Assembly: GCA_003225615.1 (NCBI GenBank)
Contig: QIAS01000358.1
Coordinates: 530-10,458, forward strand
Source of the DNA: Acidobacteriota bacterium
GTDB taxonomy: Bacteria > Acidobacteriota > Terriglobia > Terriglobales > Acidobacteriaceae
Direction of reading: 5' to 3'
DNA: 9,929 nt
Shown: positions 1-6,746 of the stretch, piece by piece
How positions within the stretch are numbered: the stretch's first letter is position 1
Layout of the letters: the number at the start of each line of letters is the position of its first letter
Position numbers and translations under genes: made by a program
The notes under the pieces: model-generated
The model's database searches: none
The model's input: only the letters and a program-made list of their open reading frames with translations
Told to the model about the DNA's origin: nothing

Positions 1-574
1 GGCCAGAAGTGATTTTCCAGTCGTTGTAGTTGTGGCATTGCAGGCAATTCTGGCCTAGCCGGCCTTCATGCTTGTCCTGGTGGCAGGCGACGCAGGCGGT
101 CGGGATGCCGAGAAATGTTTTGTTCAAATCTTTAAACTTGATGTTCTCACGTTCACTTTGAGACACGTGCTGCGCGGTGTGGCATCGATTACACGCCAGC
201 CCCGTGTGCTTGCCTTCGAGCGCGTATCCAGTTTGCTTGTGGTCAAAGCTCTTGATGTCCCACTTGATCAACGGAAAATCCACGCCGTTGTGCTCGGAGT
301 GGCAGCGGACGCATTCCTGGCTTGATCCTGGATTGATGTGGTACGAGGCGTGCAGACCCCGCGCTGCACGCAGGCGGGAAGCGATTTCATCATGGCAGTC
401 CAGACATTTGAACACCGCCTGGCCGCCGCCCAGCTTGTGGCACGCCGTGCATTGTGTCGCACTGTCCAGGTACTGGTGGGCGCGCGAAAGTGGACCCGGA
501 GAGATCTGCGAGCGAGCCACGCCCGCGACCAAGCAGAGAAAGATCAACGCAAGCAGGGATCTCCGGAAGATCAC
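1..574 (-). CDS. Multiheme c-type cytochrome (c3/doubled-CXXCH type), C-terminus outside window
   Basis: An exported electron-transfer protein carrying covalent haems. Reading the minus strand from GTG 574 gives 191 codons without a stop to the left edge. Six CXXCH motifs are visible, at about residues 42-46 (CTACH), 57-61 (CLDCH), 88-92 (CVRCH), 128-132 (CNRCH), 161-165 (CVACH) and 177-181 (CLQCH). Extra histidines (for example H75, H79, H95, H112, H123, H136, H169) could be distal ligands, as in c3/c7-like proteins. The N-terminus has arginines followed by a hydrophobic stretch (SLLALIFLCLVAGVA), a Sec signal peptide, which places the protein outside the inner membrane. No lipobox is seen. 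The start is uncertain: GTG 574 has no good Shine-Dalgarno, TTG 580 is also possible, and the frame stays open upstream to a stop near 680. The redox partner cannot be told from this fragment. It is transcribed away from the kinase gene at 970. Confidence 0.88.
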   Translation of the reverse strand, partial: MIFRRSLLALIFLCLVAGVARSQISPGPLSRAHQYLDSATQCTACHKLGGGQAVFKCLDCHDEIASRLRAARGLHASYHINPGSSQECVRCHSEHNGVDFPLIKWDIKSFDHKQTGYALEGKHTGLACNRCHTAQHVSQSERENIKFKDLNKTFLGIPTACVACHQDKHEGRLGQNCLQCHNYNDWKITSG

Positions 575-600
575 AGACAAATTAGTTGCAATCTGTGATC
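569..600. repeat. Perfect 9-bp inverted repeat over the cytochrome start
   Basis: GATCACAGA at 569-577 and its exact reverse complement TCTGTGATC at 592-600 flank a 14-base A/T-rich centre. Arm centres are 23 bases apart, about two helical turns, which suits a dimeric DNA-binding protein. In the cytochrome mRNA the same arms could form a hairpin with GTG 574-572 inside the 3' arm. Operator and start-masking hairpin are both inferred. Confidence 0.6.
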
Positions 601-969
601 CTTTTCCCCGGTAACTGGCAAGGATTCCTCTCTGTATTGGTAACTGCCCGGCTTCCTGCTTTCCGTGCAAAGCTCACCTTGCATGTGGAGGTCAATGGCT
701 AGCAGCGTAGATGCACGAAGTAGCTTCTGCAAAATTAGCAACGTGGGTTCACAAACAAAAGAGATCAGAAGTGCAGTTCGCGGGCGGCCATATTCCCATT
801 TCGGGAGGATCGGCTCAATCCAAAGCCGAATCGGCTGGCAATACCGCGCTTATCTGGCCCATCCTTAAGTTGTAACACCTCCTACTTTGGGCTTTGGTGG
901 CGCCTAAGCGTAAATAGAAGTGCCTGCGACCAAACTAAAGGGCGCCATCGCGGCATTGGGGAGAATGGC
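601..969. other. Intergenic region between divergent cytochrome and kinase genes
   Basis: No convincing gene lies here. The one open frame of note, 665-868 on the plus strand, starts with GTG, has no ribosome-binding site and resembles nothing I know. Weak local symmetry is present near 818-840 (CGGCT and AGCCG) and near 794-806 (TCCC and GGGA), too short to name. The region should contain the divergent promoters. I see no clear -24/-12 sigma-54 element on either strand by eye, so autoregulation by the NtrC-type protein downstream is not supported here. Confidence 0.6.
887..916 (+). promoter_or_regulatory. Weak candidate sigma-70 promoter for the kinase-regulator pair
   Basis: TTGGGC at 887-892 and TAAATA at 911-916 are separated by 18 bases and would start transcription about 45 bases before the GTG at 970. 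The -35 half is poor. Such matches occur by chance, so this is only the best candidate seen by eye. Confidence 0.2.
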
Positions 970-2322
970 GTGCTCAAAAATCTGTACGCGGATTCCTCCG
1001 CGATCGATTCGGAAATGGCCACCTTCCGTCGTCAGGAATCCATTTTCATCACCATCGATCTGCTTCTGCTGGCCTTCCTATTCTTATTGCATACGACGTT
1101 CGCTTCTTTTTGGGGAACCCCCACGCGAGCCTTGGTCGTTGTGCTGGGCATAGCTTTCCTGGCTCGCACATTCGAAATGATCTGGTTGCAGCGACTCTCC
1201 CAGCCGCTGTCACCAGTCGCTCAAAGAGCTCTGACCTGGGCATGGATCACCATCGATCTATTTCTCGCGGTTTTTCTCTCCGCCCTGACGGATCATGAAG
1301 ATAGCCCCTACTTCGCGCTCGTAGTCGTTCCCATTCTCGAGAGCGCCTTCCGCTTCTCGCTTCCACCCGTAATTGGAGTCTTGCTGTTAGCCGACTCGCT
1401 GAACTTCTATTGGGTACGCCAATACTTCCAGCGGCATCCCCCGCTGGACATCAGCGAATACTTCGAGGCTGGGATCATCTCTCTCATCTTTGCAATCGTC
1501 GGATTGTTGGTTTGGCTGTTGGTAAATCAATTGCGGCGGAAGGAAATGCATCTGGCAGATAACTTGCTTGAGCTAGAACGTACACGCGAAAAACTTTTAC
1601 AAGAGGAGACTCTGGCCGCCGTGGGACGCCTTTCCAGTGCGATTGCACACGAAATCCGCAATCCCGTAGCCATGATTTCCAGTTCGCTGGCCACCGCCTC
1701 ACGCGGAGGCTTGGATCCAACCCAGCGCGAGGAGATGTGTGACATTGCTGCCAAGGAAGCAGCGCGACTCGAGAAACTCACTGATGACTTTCTCACTTAC
1801 GCGCGCCCGCGTCCCCCGCAGATCACAGCCGCTCCCGTTGCCGATACCCTGGCTTACGTCGCTGGAGTGTGCCGGGCTTATGCGAGCGGGAAGGGAATTG
1901 AAGTGCGCGTAGAAGTTCAGGAGCCGCTGTCGGCCCAAATCGATCCTGCCCAGATTCAGCAGGCCCTTCTCAACCTGGTGATGAATGCAGTCGACGCTTC
2001 GCCCCCGGCAGGAACCGTGGTGCTGAGGGCCGGACGGAATGGCGACGAGTGGGTCCATATCGGAGTGGAAAATCATGGGTCGGCGATTTCTACCGAGGAT
2101 CTACCTCGCATCTTTGAACCCTTCTTCACTACGAAGTCCAAGGGAACCGGACTGGGCTTGGCCATTGCCCGCAACATCGCGCGCGCTCACGGCGGCGACC
2201 TTGTCGTCGCGACTAACGGGCCACAACAAGTCTGTTTCCACATGATTTTACCGGTGCCAAATGGATCAATCGCGGGGAAGGCTCATGCAAAGGGGGAAGA
2301 TGGGCAGAATCCTCATCGTTGA
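970..2322 (+). CDS. Membrane sensor histidine kinase (NtrB/AtoS-like), six TM segments
   Basis: Autophosphorylating sensor that should pass phosphate to the regulator encoded next. GTG 970 is chosen because GGGGAGA at 958-964 sits five bases upstream. Hydrophobic segments at about residues 25-47, 54-73, 87-106, 114-127, 131-146 and 167-188 form a membrane input region with no recognised PAS or periplasmic sensor domain. A short coiled coil (about 190-215) leads to the H-box SAIAHEIRNP with phosphoacceptor His227. The ATPase part has the N-box LLNLVMNAVDA (Asn339), an F-box-like EPFFTTKSKG and G2 box GTGLGLAIA (392-400). The G1 box is unusual: VENHGSAI at 366-373 where DxGxG is expected, so the adenine-binding Asp is Asn368 and a Gly is Ala372. 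The 3' end overlaps the regulator start, indicating one transcript. The stimulus is unknown. Confidence 0.93.
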   Translation: MLKNLYADSSAIDSEMATFRRQESIFITIDLLLLAFLFLLHTTFASFWGTPTRALVVVLGIAFLARTFEMIWLQRLSQPLSPVAQRALTWAWITIDLFLAVFLSALTDHEDSPYFALVVVPILESAFRFSLPPVIGVLLLADSLNFYWVRQYFQRHPPLDISEYFEAGIISLIFAIVGLLVWLLVNQLRRKEMHLADNLLELERTREKLLQEETLAAVGRLSSAIAHEIRNPVAMISSSLATASRGGLDPTQREEMCDIAAKEAARLEKLTDDFLTYARPRPPQITAAPVADTLAYVAGVCRAYASGKGIEVRVEVQEPLSAQIDPAQIQQALLNLVMNAVDASPPAGTVVLRAGRNGDEWVHIGVENHGSAISTEDLPRIFEPFFTTKSKGTGLGLAIARNIARAHGGDLVVATNGPQQVCFHMILPVPNGSIAGKAHAKGEDGQNPHR

Positions 2323-3709
2323 TGACGAACCTCACATGCGCCGCATCCTGGTTTCGAACTTGCGCCAGGACCAGCACCAAACCTGGGAGGCGGCGGGCGT
2401 GCAGGAAGCCCGGCGACATCTGGCTACCAGCGACTATGACGCCGTCTTTACCGATCAGAAGATGCAGGACGGGGAAGGCCTGGAAGTTTTAAAGGCAGCC
2501 CGCGAGTCGGATCCCAGTCTCTCCGTAGTATTCCTTACTGCCGTCGGAACCATTGAACTGGCCGTCGAAAGCATGCGGCATGGCGCTTTCGACTTTCTCG
2601 CCAAACCCTTCCAGCCTGAGGTGGTCCGCGCCGCCGCTCGTCGCGCTTGCGAGCAGACACGCTTGCGGCGGGAAAACGAATTGCTCAAAGGCGCGGTCGT
2701 TCGCCTGGAAGGCACATCGGAGATTTACGGTCGAAACGAAAGCATTGTCGCTCTACGCGAGAAGATTGCGCGCGTCGCGCCCACCAGTGCCACTGTCCTG
2801 ATTACGGGAGAGACTGGCACTGGTAAAGAATTAGTTGCCCGCGCCATCCACCACAGCAGCCCGCGTTCTTCCAAGCCTTTCGTCGCCGTGAACTGCGCCG
2901 CATTTACGGAAACTTTGCTTGAGAGCGAACTCTTTGGCCATGAAAAAGGAGCTTTCACCGGCGCGGATCGCAGCCGCCAAGGGCTGTTCGAAGCTGCCCA
3001 CGAAGGGACGCTATTTCTTGACGAAGCCGGAGAGATGTCGCTCGCTGCGCAAGCCAAGCTCTTGCGCATTCTTACCGACGGTCAACTGATCCGCGTCGGT
3101 TCTACTAAACCGCGCACCGTGGATGTCCGTGTGCTGGTTGCAACCCATCGCGATCTTGAGCAGCGGGTTCGTGAAGCCACCTTCCGACAGGACCTTTATT
3201 ATCGGCTTGCGGTTGTGCCCATTCATATTCCGCCGCTACGCGAGCGGCGCGACGATATACCAGGTTTATGCCAAATGTTCTCCCGCCAGATAGCGACAGA
3301 CCTCAAGCTGCCCCAAAGGCGCATCAGCGCTACGGCTTTGCAAAGTTTGATGCAGTATGGTTTTCCCGGCAACGTTCGTGAACTGCGCAATTTAATCGAG
3401 CGCGCCTACATTCTCTCTACCCAGGATGAAATCGGTCCTGAAAATTTCCCAGTTGCCCCAGCCAGCGACGTTCCTGCGGCCGTCAATAATAACGGTCACA
3501 AGGATTCCGGCCATCTGCCTTCCCCAGAATCGCCCCAGCAATCATTCGATCTCACCGCTTTTCTGGAAAAGACCGAAAAAGAACTCATCCTCAAGACGCT
3601 GGCATCAACCGGAGGCGCTCAGGCAGAAGCAGCCCGCCGCATGGGCCTTTCCCGCAGCGCCCTAGCTTATAAGTTGACCAAGTACGGAATAAAACCCGCG
3701 GGCGAGTGA
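2300..3709 (+). CDS. NtrC-family sigma-54-dependent response regulator
   Basis: Phosphorylation-dependent activator that remodels sigma-54 RNA polymerase. Numbering from ATG 2300: the receiver domain (1-115) has the acidic pair in ILIVDDE, phosphoacceptor Asp52 in TDQKM and conserved Lys102 in AKPF. The AAA+ domain (about 140-370) has Walker A GETGTGKE (170-177), the sigma-54 contact loop GAFTGA (217-222), Walker B LFLDE (238-242), arginine residues in FRQDLYYRL and PLRERRDDI, and FPGNVRELRNLIERA (355-369). A Gln/Pro/Asn-rich linker leads to a Fis-type HTH (AEAARRMGLSRSALAYKL, about 442-459). All key residues are intact. ATG 2300 fits the usual receiver N-terminus and has GGGGG just upstream. 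ATG 2285, preceded by GGGGAAGG, and ATG 2261 are alternatives. Every option overlaps the kinase end (2322), implying translational coupling. Targets are not visible in this window. Confidence 0.95.
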   Translation: MGRILIVDDEPHMRRILVSNLRQDQHQTWEAAGVQEARRHLATSDYDAVFTDQKMQDGEGLEVLKAARESDPSLSVVFLTAVGTIELAVESMRHGAFDFLAKPFQPEVVRAAARRACEQTRLRRENELLKGAVVRLEGTSEIYGRNESIVALREKIARVAPTSATVLITGETGTGKELVARAIHHSSPRSSKPFVAVNCAAFTETLLESELFGHEKGAFTGADRSRQGLFEAAHEGTLFLDEAGEMSLAAQAKLLRILTDGQLIRVGSTKPRTVDVRVLVATHRDLEQRVREATFRQDLYYRLAVVPIHIPPLRERRDDIPGLCQMFSRQIATDLKLPQRRISATALQSLMQYGFPGNVRELRNLIERAYILSTQDEIGPENFPVAPASDVPAAVNNNGHKDSGHLPSPESPQQSFDLTAFLEKTEKELILKTLASTGGAQAEAARRMGLSRSALAYKLTKYGIKPAGE

Positions 3710-3771
3710 ATGATCGAAACAGTTTCTGTGTGAAGGGAATGGGTCTTCGACGCTTCTCTGATCAAGACTAT

Positions 3772-3816
3772 GAGGAAATCAATTCAGCACAAACTCGGCG
3801 GGTCAGCGATTTCCTC
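3772..3816. repeat. 9-bp inverted repeat between convergent genes, possible weak terminator
   Basis: GAGGAAATC at 3772-3780 and its exact reverse complement GATTTCCTC at 3808-3816 lie in the 121-base gap between the convergent regulator and HD-GYP genes. The loop is 27 bases, the stem is not GC-rich and no T-run follows on either side, so it is not a classical intrinsic terminator. Position suggests a shared transcript end. Confidence 0.35.
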
Positions 3817-3830
3817 GATTTCAACAGGGT

Positions 3831-4547
3831 CTAGAGCGCGGCGGACCTACTGGTGCCTGCGGCTGCGAAAACGTCAGACGCTTCCTGCTCGGCTATGGGG
3901 ATAAAGATCTGCACTACTTCGGGATCGAACTGGGTTCCGCTACTCTGCACTAACCGGCGTATCGCCTCGCCATGAGGCAGCCCCTTCCGGTAGCAGCGGT
4001 TCGAAACCATCGCATCATAAGCATCGATAACTGCCACGATCCGCGAGACCAGTGGAATGTCGTGTCCTTTGAGCCCCGCCGGATAACCAGTGCCGTCGAT
4101 GTTTTCGTGATGATGCAAAGCGTAGAGGCTGGCCTCTTGCAGCCCGGTGAACAGCCGCAGAATTGACCAGCTGTATTCGGGGTGGCGGTTGATGATGGCC
4201 CGTTCTTCGGCCGTAAGCGGCCCATTCTTCTTCAGAATGGCGTCCGGAACGCCGATTTTGCCCACGTCGTGTAGCAGTGCAGCAACTTCCACCTGATACA
4301 GATGCTCTTCCGCAATATTTAGCTTTCGTGCTACCCGAAGCGACCACTCTGCCAGGCGCGTGCTGTGCACTCCGGTGTTGATGTCTTTGAGATCAAGCAA
4401 CTGGTTGAACGCGCAGATCAGCGAGTTGCCCAAAGCTGCCTGCTGCTCTTCCAGTTCCTTGACCCGCAGCACCAAGGATGCGGAGCTGTCAAACAACGGA
4501 TTGGCGGCTGACGTGCTCATTGCAGTACGCACGTTGACCCTCACCAT
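3831..4547 (-). CDS. HD-GYP domain cyclic-di-GMP phosphodiesterase
   Basis: Predicted cytoplasmic metal-dependent hydrolase of cyclic di-GMP. It is 238 residues from ATG 4547. A short N-terminal helical part (to about 40) precedes the HD-GYP domain: LLHDVGKIGVPD with the HD pair at 93-94, RHPEYS with His122, HHHENIDGTGYPAGLKG at 145-161 carrying the metal-binding histidines and the GYP signature (154-156), and IDAYDAM with Asp175 and Asp178. The catalytic set appears complete. No receiver, PAS, GAF or membrane segment is attached, so any input is through transcription or partner proteins. The start overlaps the stop of the upstream protease gene as ATGGTGA (4547-4541), which suggests coupled translation. 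ATG 4520 is an alternative start giving 229 residues. It is the last gene of the minus-strand series, ending at TAG 3833-3831. Confidence 0.93.
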   Translation of the reverse strand: MVRVNVRTAMSTSAANPLFDSSASLVLRVKELEEQQAALGNSLICAFNQLLDLKDINTGVHSTRLAEWSLRVARKLNIAEEHLYQVEVAALLHDVGKIGVPDAILKKNGPLTAEERAIINRHPEYSWSILRLFTGLQEASLYALHHHENIDGTGYPAGLKGHDIPLVSRIVAVIDAYDAMVSNRCYRKGLPHGEAIRRLVQSSGTQFDPEVVQIFIPIAEQEASDVFAAAGTSRSAAL

Positions 4548-5866
4548 TGGCGACAGGACTGCACCGCCTGATACGTATCCAGGCGTCCATATCCCAATTG
4601 GGGATCGGAGATGGATACCGCGTTCGCGAGCCCAGAAGCCACGTTCGAACTGGTGCAGTTGCCATTCGCCCCCAGCATCAACGCTGCCGTGCCGGCAACA
4701 AATGGCGTGCTGAATGAGGTGCCCCAGCCCGCGGCATATGTGCCCCAGGGATACGTCGTCACGACGGCTTCACCCGGCGCTGCCAGCCACACGGGAGGCG
4801 CGCCATAGTTGGTGAATACAGATTGCGTGTCCTGATTGGAAGTAGAGGCAACGTCGATCACCGACGGCAGTGCGCCGGGATAAACCGCAGTTGCCTGGCC
4901 GTCATTTCCGGCTGAGGCCACCGAGACAACGCCGTTCTTGTTTGCGTACTTGATCGCATTAGCCAGCTCGGGCGAATAAGTAGTGTAATCGAAGCTCATG
5001 TTCAGGACTGTGGCCCCGTTTTTCACCGCGTAGTAGATGGCGCGCAGAACATCGGAGTCATAGCCTGATCCGGCCGCATTGAACGACTTCAACGGCATGA
5101 TTTTCGCCTGCGGCGCAACCAGGTGCACGATGCCCGCGGTCATCGTCCCATGTCCAAACGCGGAATACTGTGAGCCGTCGAGCACCGCGACGGTGCGTTG
5201 GTCGAGCACCGCAACCGTTCGCTGATTGACCTGCGCAGTCTGCGCCTGGCTCAAATCTGGCGAAGTGCTGACATCGGATTGTTCAGAGCCCCCGCTCATA
5301 TTTCGCGTGAAGTCATCCCCCGCGACCAGAACATTCTGCAGCACAGGGTTCGTGGGATCCACACCGGTATCAATTACGGCAACCGTGACCCCCGAGCCAG
5401 TGGTCCAAAATGTCGAGTGTGTCGAATCCGTTCGTGTCAGCTGAGTTGCAGGTTGTGCAACGTAACCATGCCACACGCTTGTGCCGTAGTACGAGGTCGG
5501 AGTTTGGTCGCTCAAATATGAGGGTGCTGGCCCGGCATAGGCCGCCTGAGCATTCACCTGCTGATCTATCTCCGCATCCACGATACCCAGTTGCAGATTA
5601 ATTTTGAGGAGGGCGGTTACGGGGTTAAGGATGCTAGGGAAATAAACCAGAAACAGCTGTCCCTGCGGATCGCCCAACCCACGAACAACGTTGCAGCCCA
5701 GTAACATGCATGTCAAGTTAATGCCAGACAAGCCCAGAGAGTCGCGGACGACCAGCCGAGCTTGTGCTTGCGCCGGGGGTGCGCACAATCGAATCAGCAG
5801 CAGCAGCAGGCAAACGATTGTGCCCCGCCGTTTAAAACTCAACCTCTTGTTGTTCAAGGCCTTCAT
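4541..5866 (-). CDS. Secreted S8 family subtilisin-like serine protease
   Basis: Exported endoprotease, 441 residues from ATG 5866, with GGGGGA eight bases upstream. A basic N-terminus (KRRG), a hydrophobic core (IVCLLLLLIRLCA) and an AQA-type cleavage site near residue 36 form a Sec signal peptide. Residues about 38-105 look like a short I9-like propeptide ending in LGIVDAEIDQQV. The catalytic domain has Asp166 in VAVIDTGVD, His239 in FGHGTMTAG, the oxyanion Asn321 in ASAGND and Ser384 in GTSFSTPFVAG, so the triad is intact. There is no sorting domain or TM anchor at the C-terminus, which ends near the catalytic core with Cys403 and Cys438 as a possible disulfide. Just before the catalytic His the octapeptide QRTVAVLD occurs twice in tandem (216-231). 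It is downstream of the zinc-finger gene (136-base gap) and overlaps HD-GYP. The substrate is unknown. Confidence 0.95.
   Translation of the reverse strand: MKALNNKRLSFKRRGTIVCLLLLLIRLCAPPAQAQARLVVRDSLGLSGINLTCMLLGCNVVRGLGDPQGQLFLVYFPSILNPVTALLKINLQLGIVDAEIDQQVNAQAAYAGPAPSYLSDQTPTSYYGTSVWHGYVAQPATQLTRTDSTHSTFWTTGSGVTVAVIDTGVDPTNPVLQNVLVAGDDFTRNMSGGSEQSDVSTSPDLSQAQTAQVNQRTVAVLDQRTVAVLDGSQYSAFGHGTMTAGIVHLVAPQAKIMPLKSFNAAGSGYDSDVLRAIYYAVKNGATVLNMSFDYTTYSPELANAIKYANKNGVVSVASAGNDGQATAVYPGALPSVIDVASTSNQDTQSVFTNYGAPPVWLAAPGEAVVTTYPWGTYAAGWGTSFSTPFVAGTAALMLGANGNCTSSNVASGLANAVSISDPQLGYGRLDTYQAVQSCRQW
5177..5224 (-). repeat. Two-copy 24-bp tandem repeat inside the S8 protease
   Basis: Units 5177-5200 and 5201-5224 both encode QRTVAVLD. 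They differ at four of 24 bases, and all four differences are synonymous third positions (Gln, Arg, Thr, Val codons). The repeat falls in the segment between the catalytic Asp and His, directly before the strand leading to GHGT. Confidence 0.9.
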
Positions 5867-6002
5867 AATCTGTTTCCCCCAGCGGGCGCTTCAACCATCG
5901 CGTTCGAGAAGTCTAGAGTGTTGAATTTCGCCACGCTAATTACACCCGTAATCCTCACCAGTAACCTGCTCGGATTCCTTTCGTAATCTCATCCGCGAGC
6001 CC

Positions 6003-6608
6003 TTACTTCAAATCGGACAAAGGAATGCGAACTGACCTCCGGCCCGCCATTTCGATCGACAGCCGTAGTTGATCTTGTGCTTCAAATTCGATCTGGAACT
6101 CCCCGAATTCATTCGCCTTCGTTTCGAGCACCGGTTGCCCTTTTTCTGTCCATAGCAGTATGGTGGGGCTGCCTGGAGCCCGTGGAGTACCCTTATCCAG
6201 CACCTGCCCAACTGCGCAAATGGTCTTGGAGCGTGGTTGCATATCGAGACGCAAGTCCACCGTGAGCCCCTCCGCCTCATACACGAACTGCCGCCCAATG
6301 GGCGCTCCAGCGCGCACCCCAACCGGCAGCGGCTGCGCCACCGAATCGAATACCAGCTTGCCCAGTACCCACGGCGACGTTTCTGGCTCGGACCTGGCCG
6401 TGAATTCCTGTTTGACCATCCGAACCAAAGCTTCCGGAGGCATATAGCTGTTCTCATGCGAGGCAATCGCGTGCACCCGCTCCCACACGGCGGATTCGGC
6501 TGCGCAATCGGAACAACCGGATTTCAGATGCGACTCCATCTCCAAACTCGTTTCGGACTTGATTCCGCGGGCGAAATCGGCCCAGGCTTCTTCGGAGAAA
6601 TGCTTCAT
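6003..6608 (-). CDS. Soluble zinc-finger (zf-HC2-like) anti-sigma-type protein with C-terminal beta domain
   Basis: A 201-residue protein, likely a regulator of the sigma factor encoded upstream. ATG 6608 is chosen because it has GAG seven bases upstream and begins at MKHFSEEAWADFARG, the natural start of this domain. The frame continues upstream only to a TTG (6689) with unconvincing sequence. Residues 1-40 resemble zinc-binding anti-sigma domains: His27, Cys32 and Cys35 in HLKSGCSDC, with His3 a possible fourth ligand. The His-Cys spacing is four rather than the usual three. No membrane segment follows. Residues about 83-201 are beta-rich, with FDSVAQPLPVGVR, VDLRL, GQVLD, ILLWTEKGQPV and TKANEFGEFQIEF, like carboxypeptidase-regulatory or transthyretin-type folds. 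It lies between the CHAT protease and the S8 protease. The anti-sigma role is inferred from the finger and neighbours; the beta domain could instead be a ligand-binding or protease-substrate region. Confidence 0.82.
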   Translation of the reverse strand: MKHFSEEAWADFARGIKSETSLEMESHLKSGCSDCAAESAVWERVHAIASHENSYMPPEALVRMVKQEFTARSEPETSPWVLGKLVFDSVAQPLPVGVRAGAPIGRQFVYEAEGLTVDLRLDMQPRSKTICAVGQVLDKGTPRAPGSPTILLWTEKGQPVLETKANEFGEFQIEFEAQDQLRLSIEMAGRRSVRIPLSDLK

Positions 6609-6644
6609 CTTAATCTCACGTTTTAGGGTTAGCGACCCGGCATC

Positions 6645-6669
6645 CCGCCCCTTTTCCGCTACGGGGCGG
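6645..6669 (-). repeat. GC-rich hairpin in the leader of the zinc-finger gene
   Basis: CCGCCCC at 6645-6651 and GGGGCGG at 6663-6669 are exact reverse complements around an 11-base loop, 36 bases before the zinc-finger ATG and within the 138-base gap after the CHAT stop. No T-run follows in the minus-strand transcript, so it is not a standard terminator. It could be an RNA processing or stability element that sets expression of the downstream genes apart from sigma and CHAT. Confidence 0.45.
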
Positions 6670-6746
6670 TGGGCCTCGCTTCTGATCAAAAAGGGGAAGA
6701 AGTCGGGCAGAAAATATAGGCCACTACGAAAAATTCTGATGCTGGC

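Noticed and set aside
177..614. 145-codon plus-strand open frame
   Set aside because: Antisense to the multiheme cytochrome, which has six CXXCH motifs in one minus-strand frame.
665..868. 67-codon plus-strand open frame in the intergenic region
   Set aside because: GTG start without a ribosome-binding site, no recognisable motif, and it occupies the region expected to hold divergent promoters.
888..905. Possible -24/-12 sigma-54 element (GG and GC ten bases apart)
   Set aside because: Apart from the GG/GC spacing it does not match TGGCAC-N5-TTGC; chance occurrence is likely.
6237..6626. 129-codon plus-strand open frame
   Set aside because: Antisense to the zinc-finger gene, which has a coherent domain order and a start at a recognised domain boundary.
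6609..6689. N-terminal extension of the zinc-finger protein to TTG 6689
   Set aside because: The extra 27 residues are low-similarity, highly charged and precede the natural domain start MKHFSEEAW; the extension would also run through the GC-rich hairpin.
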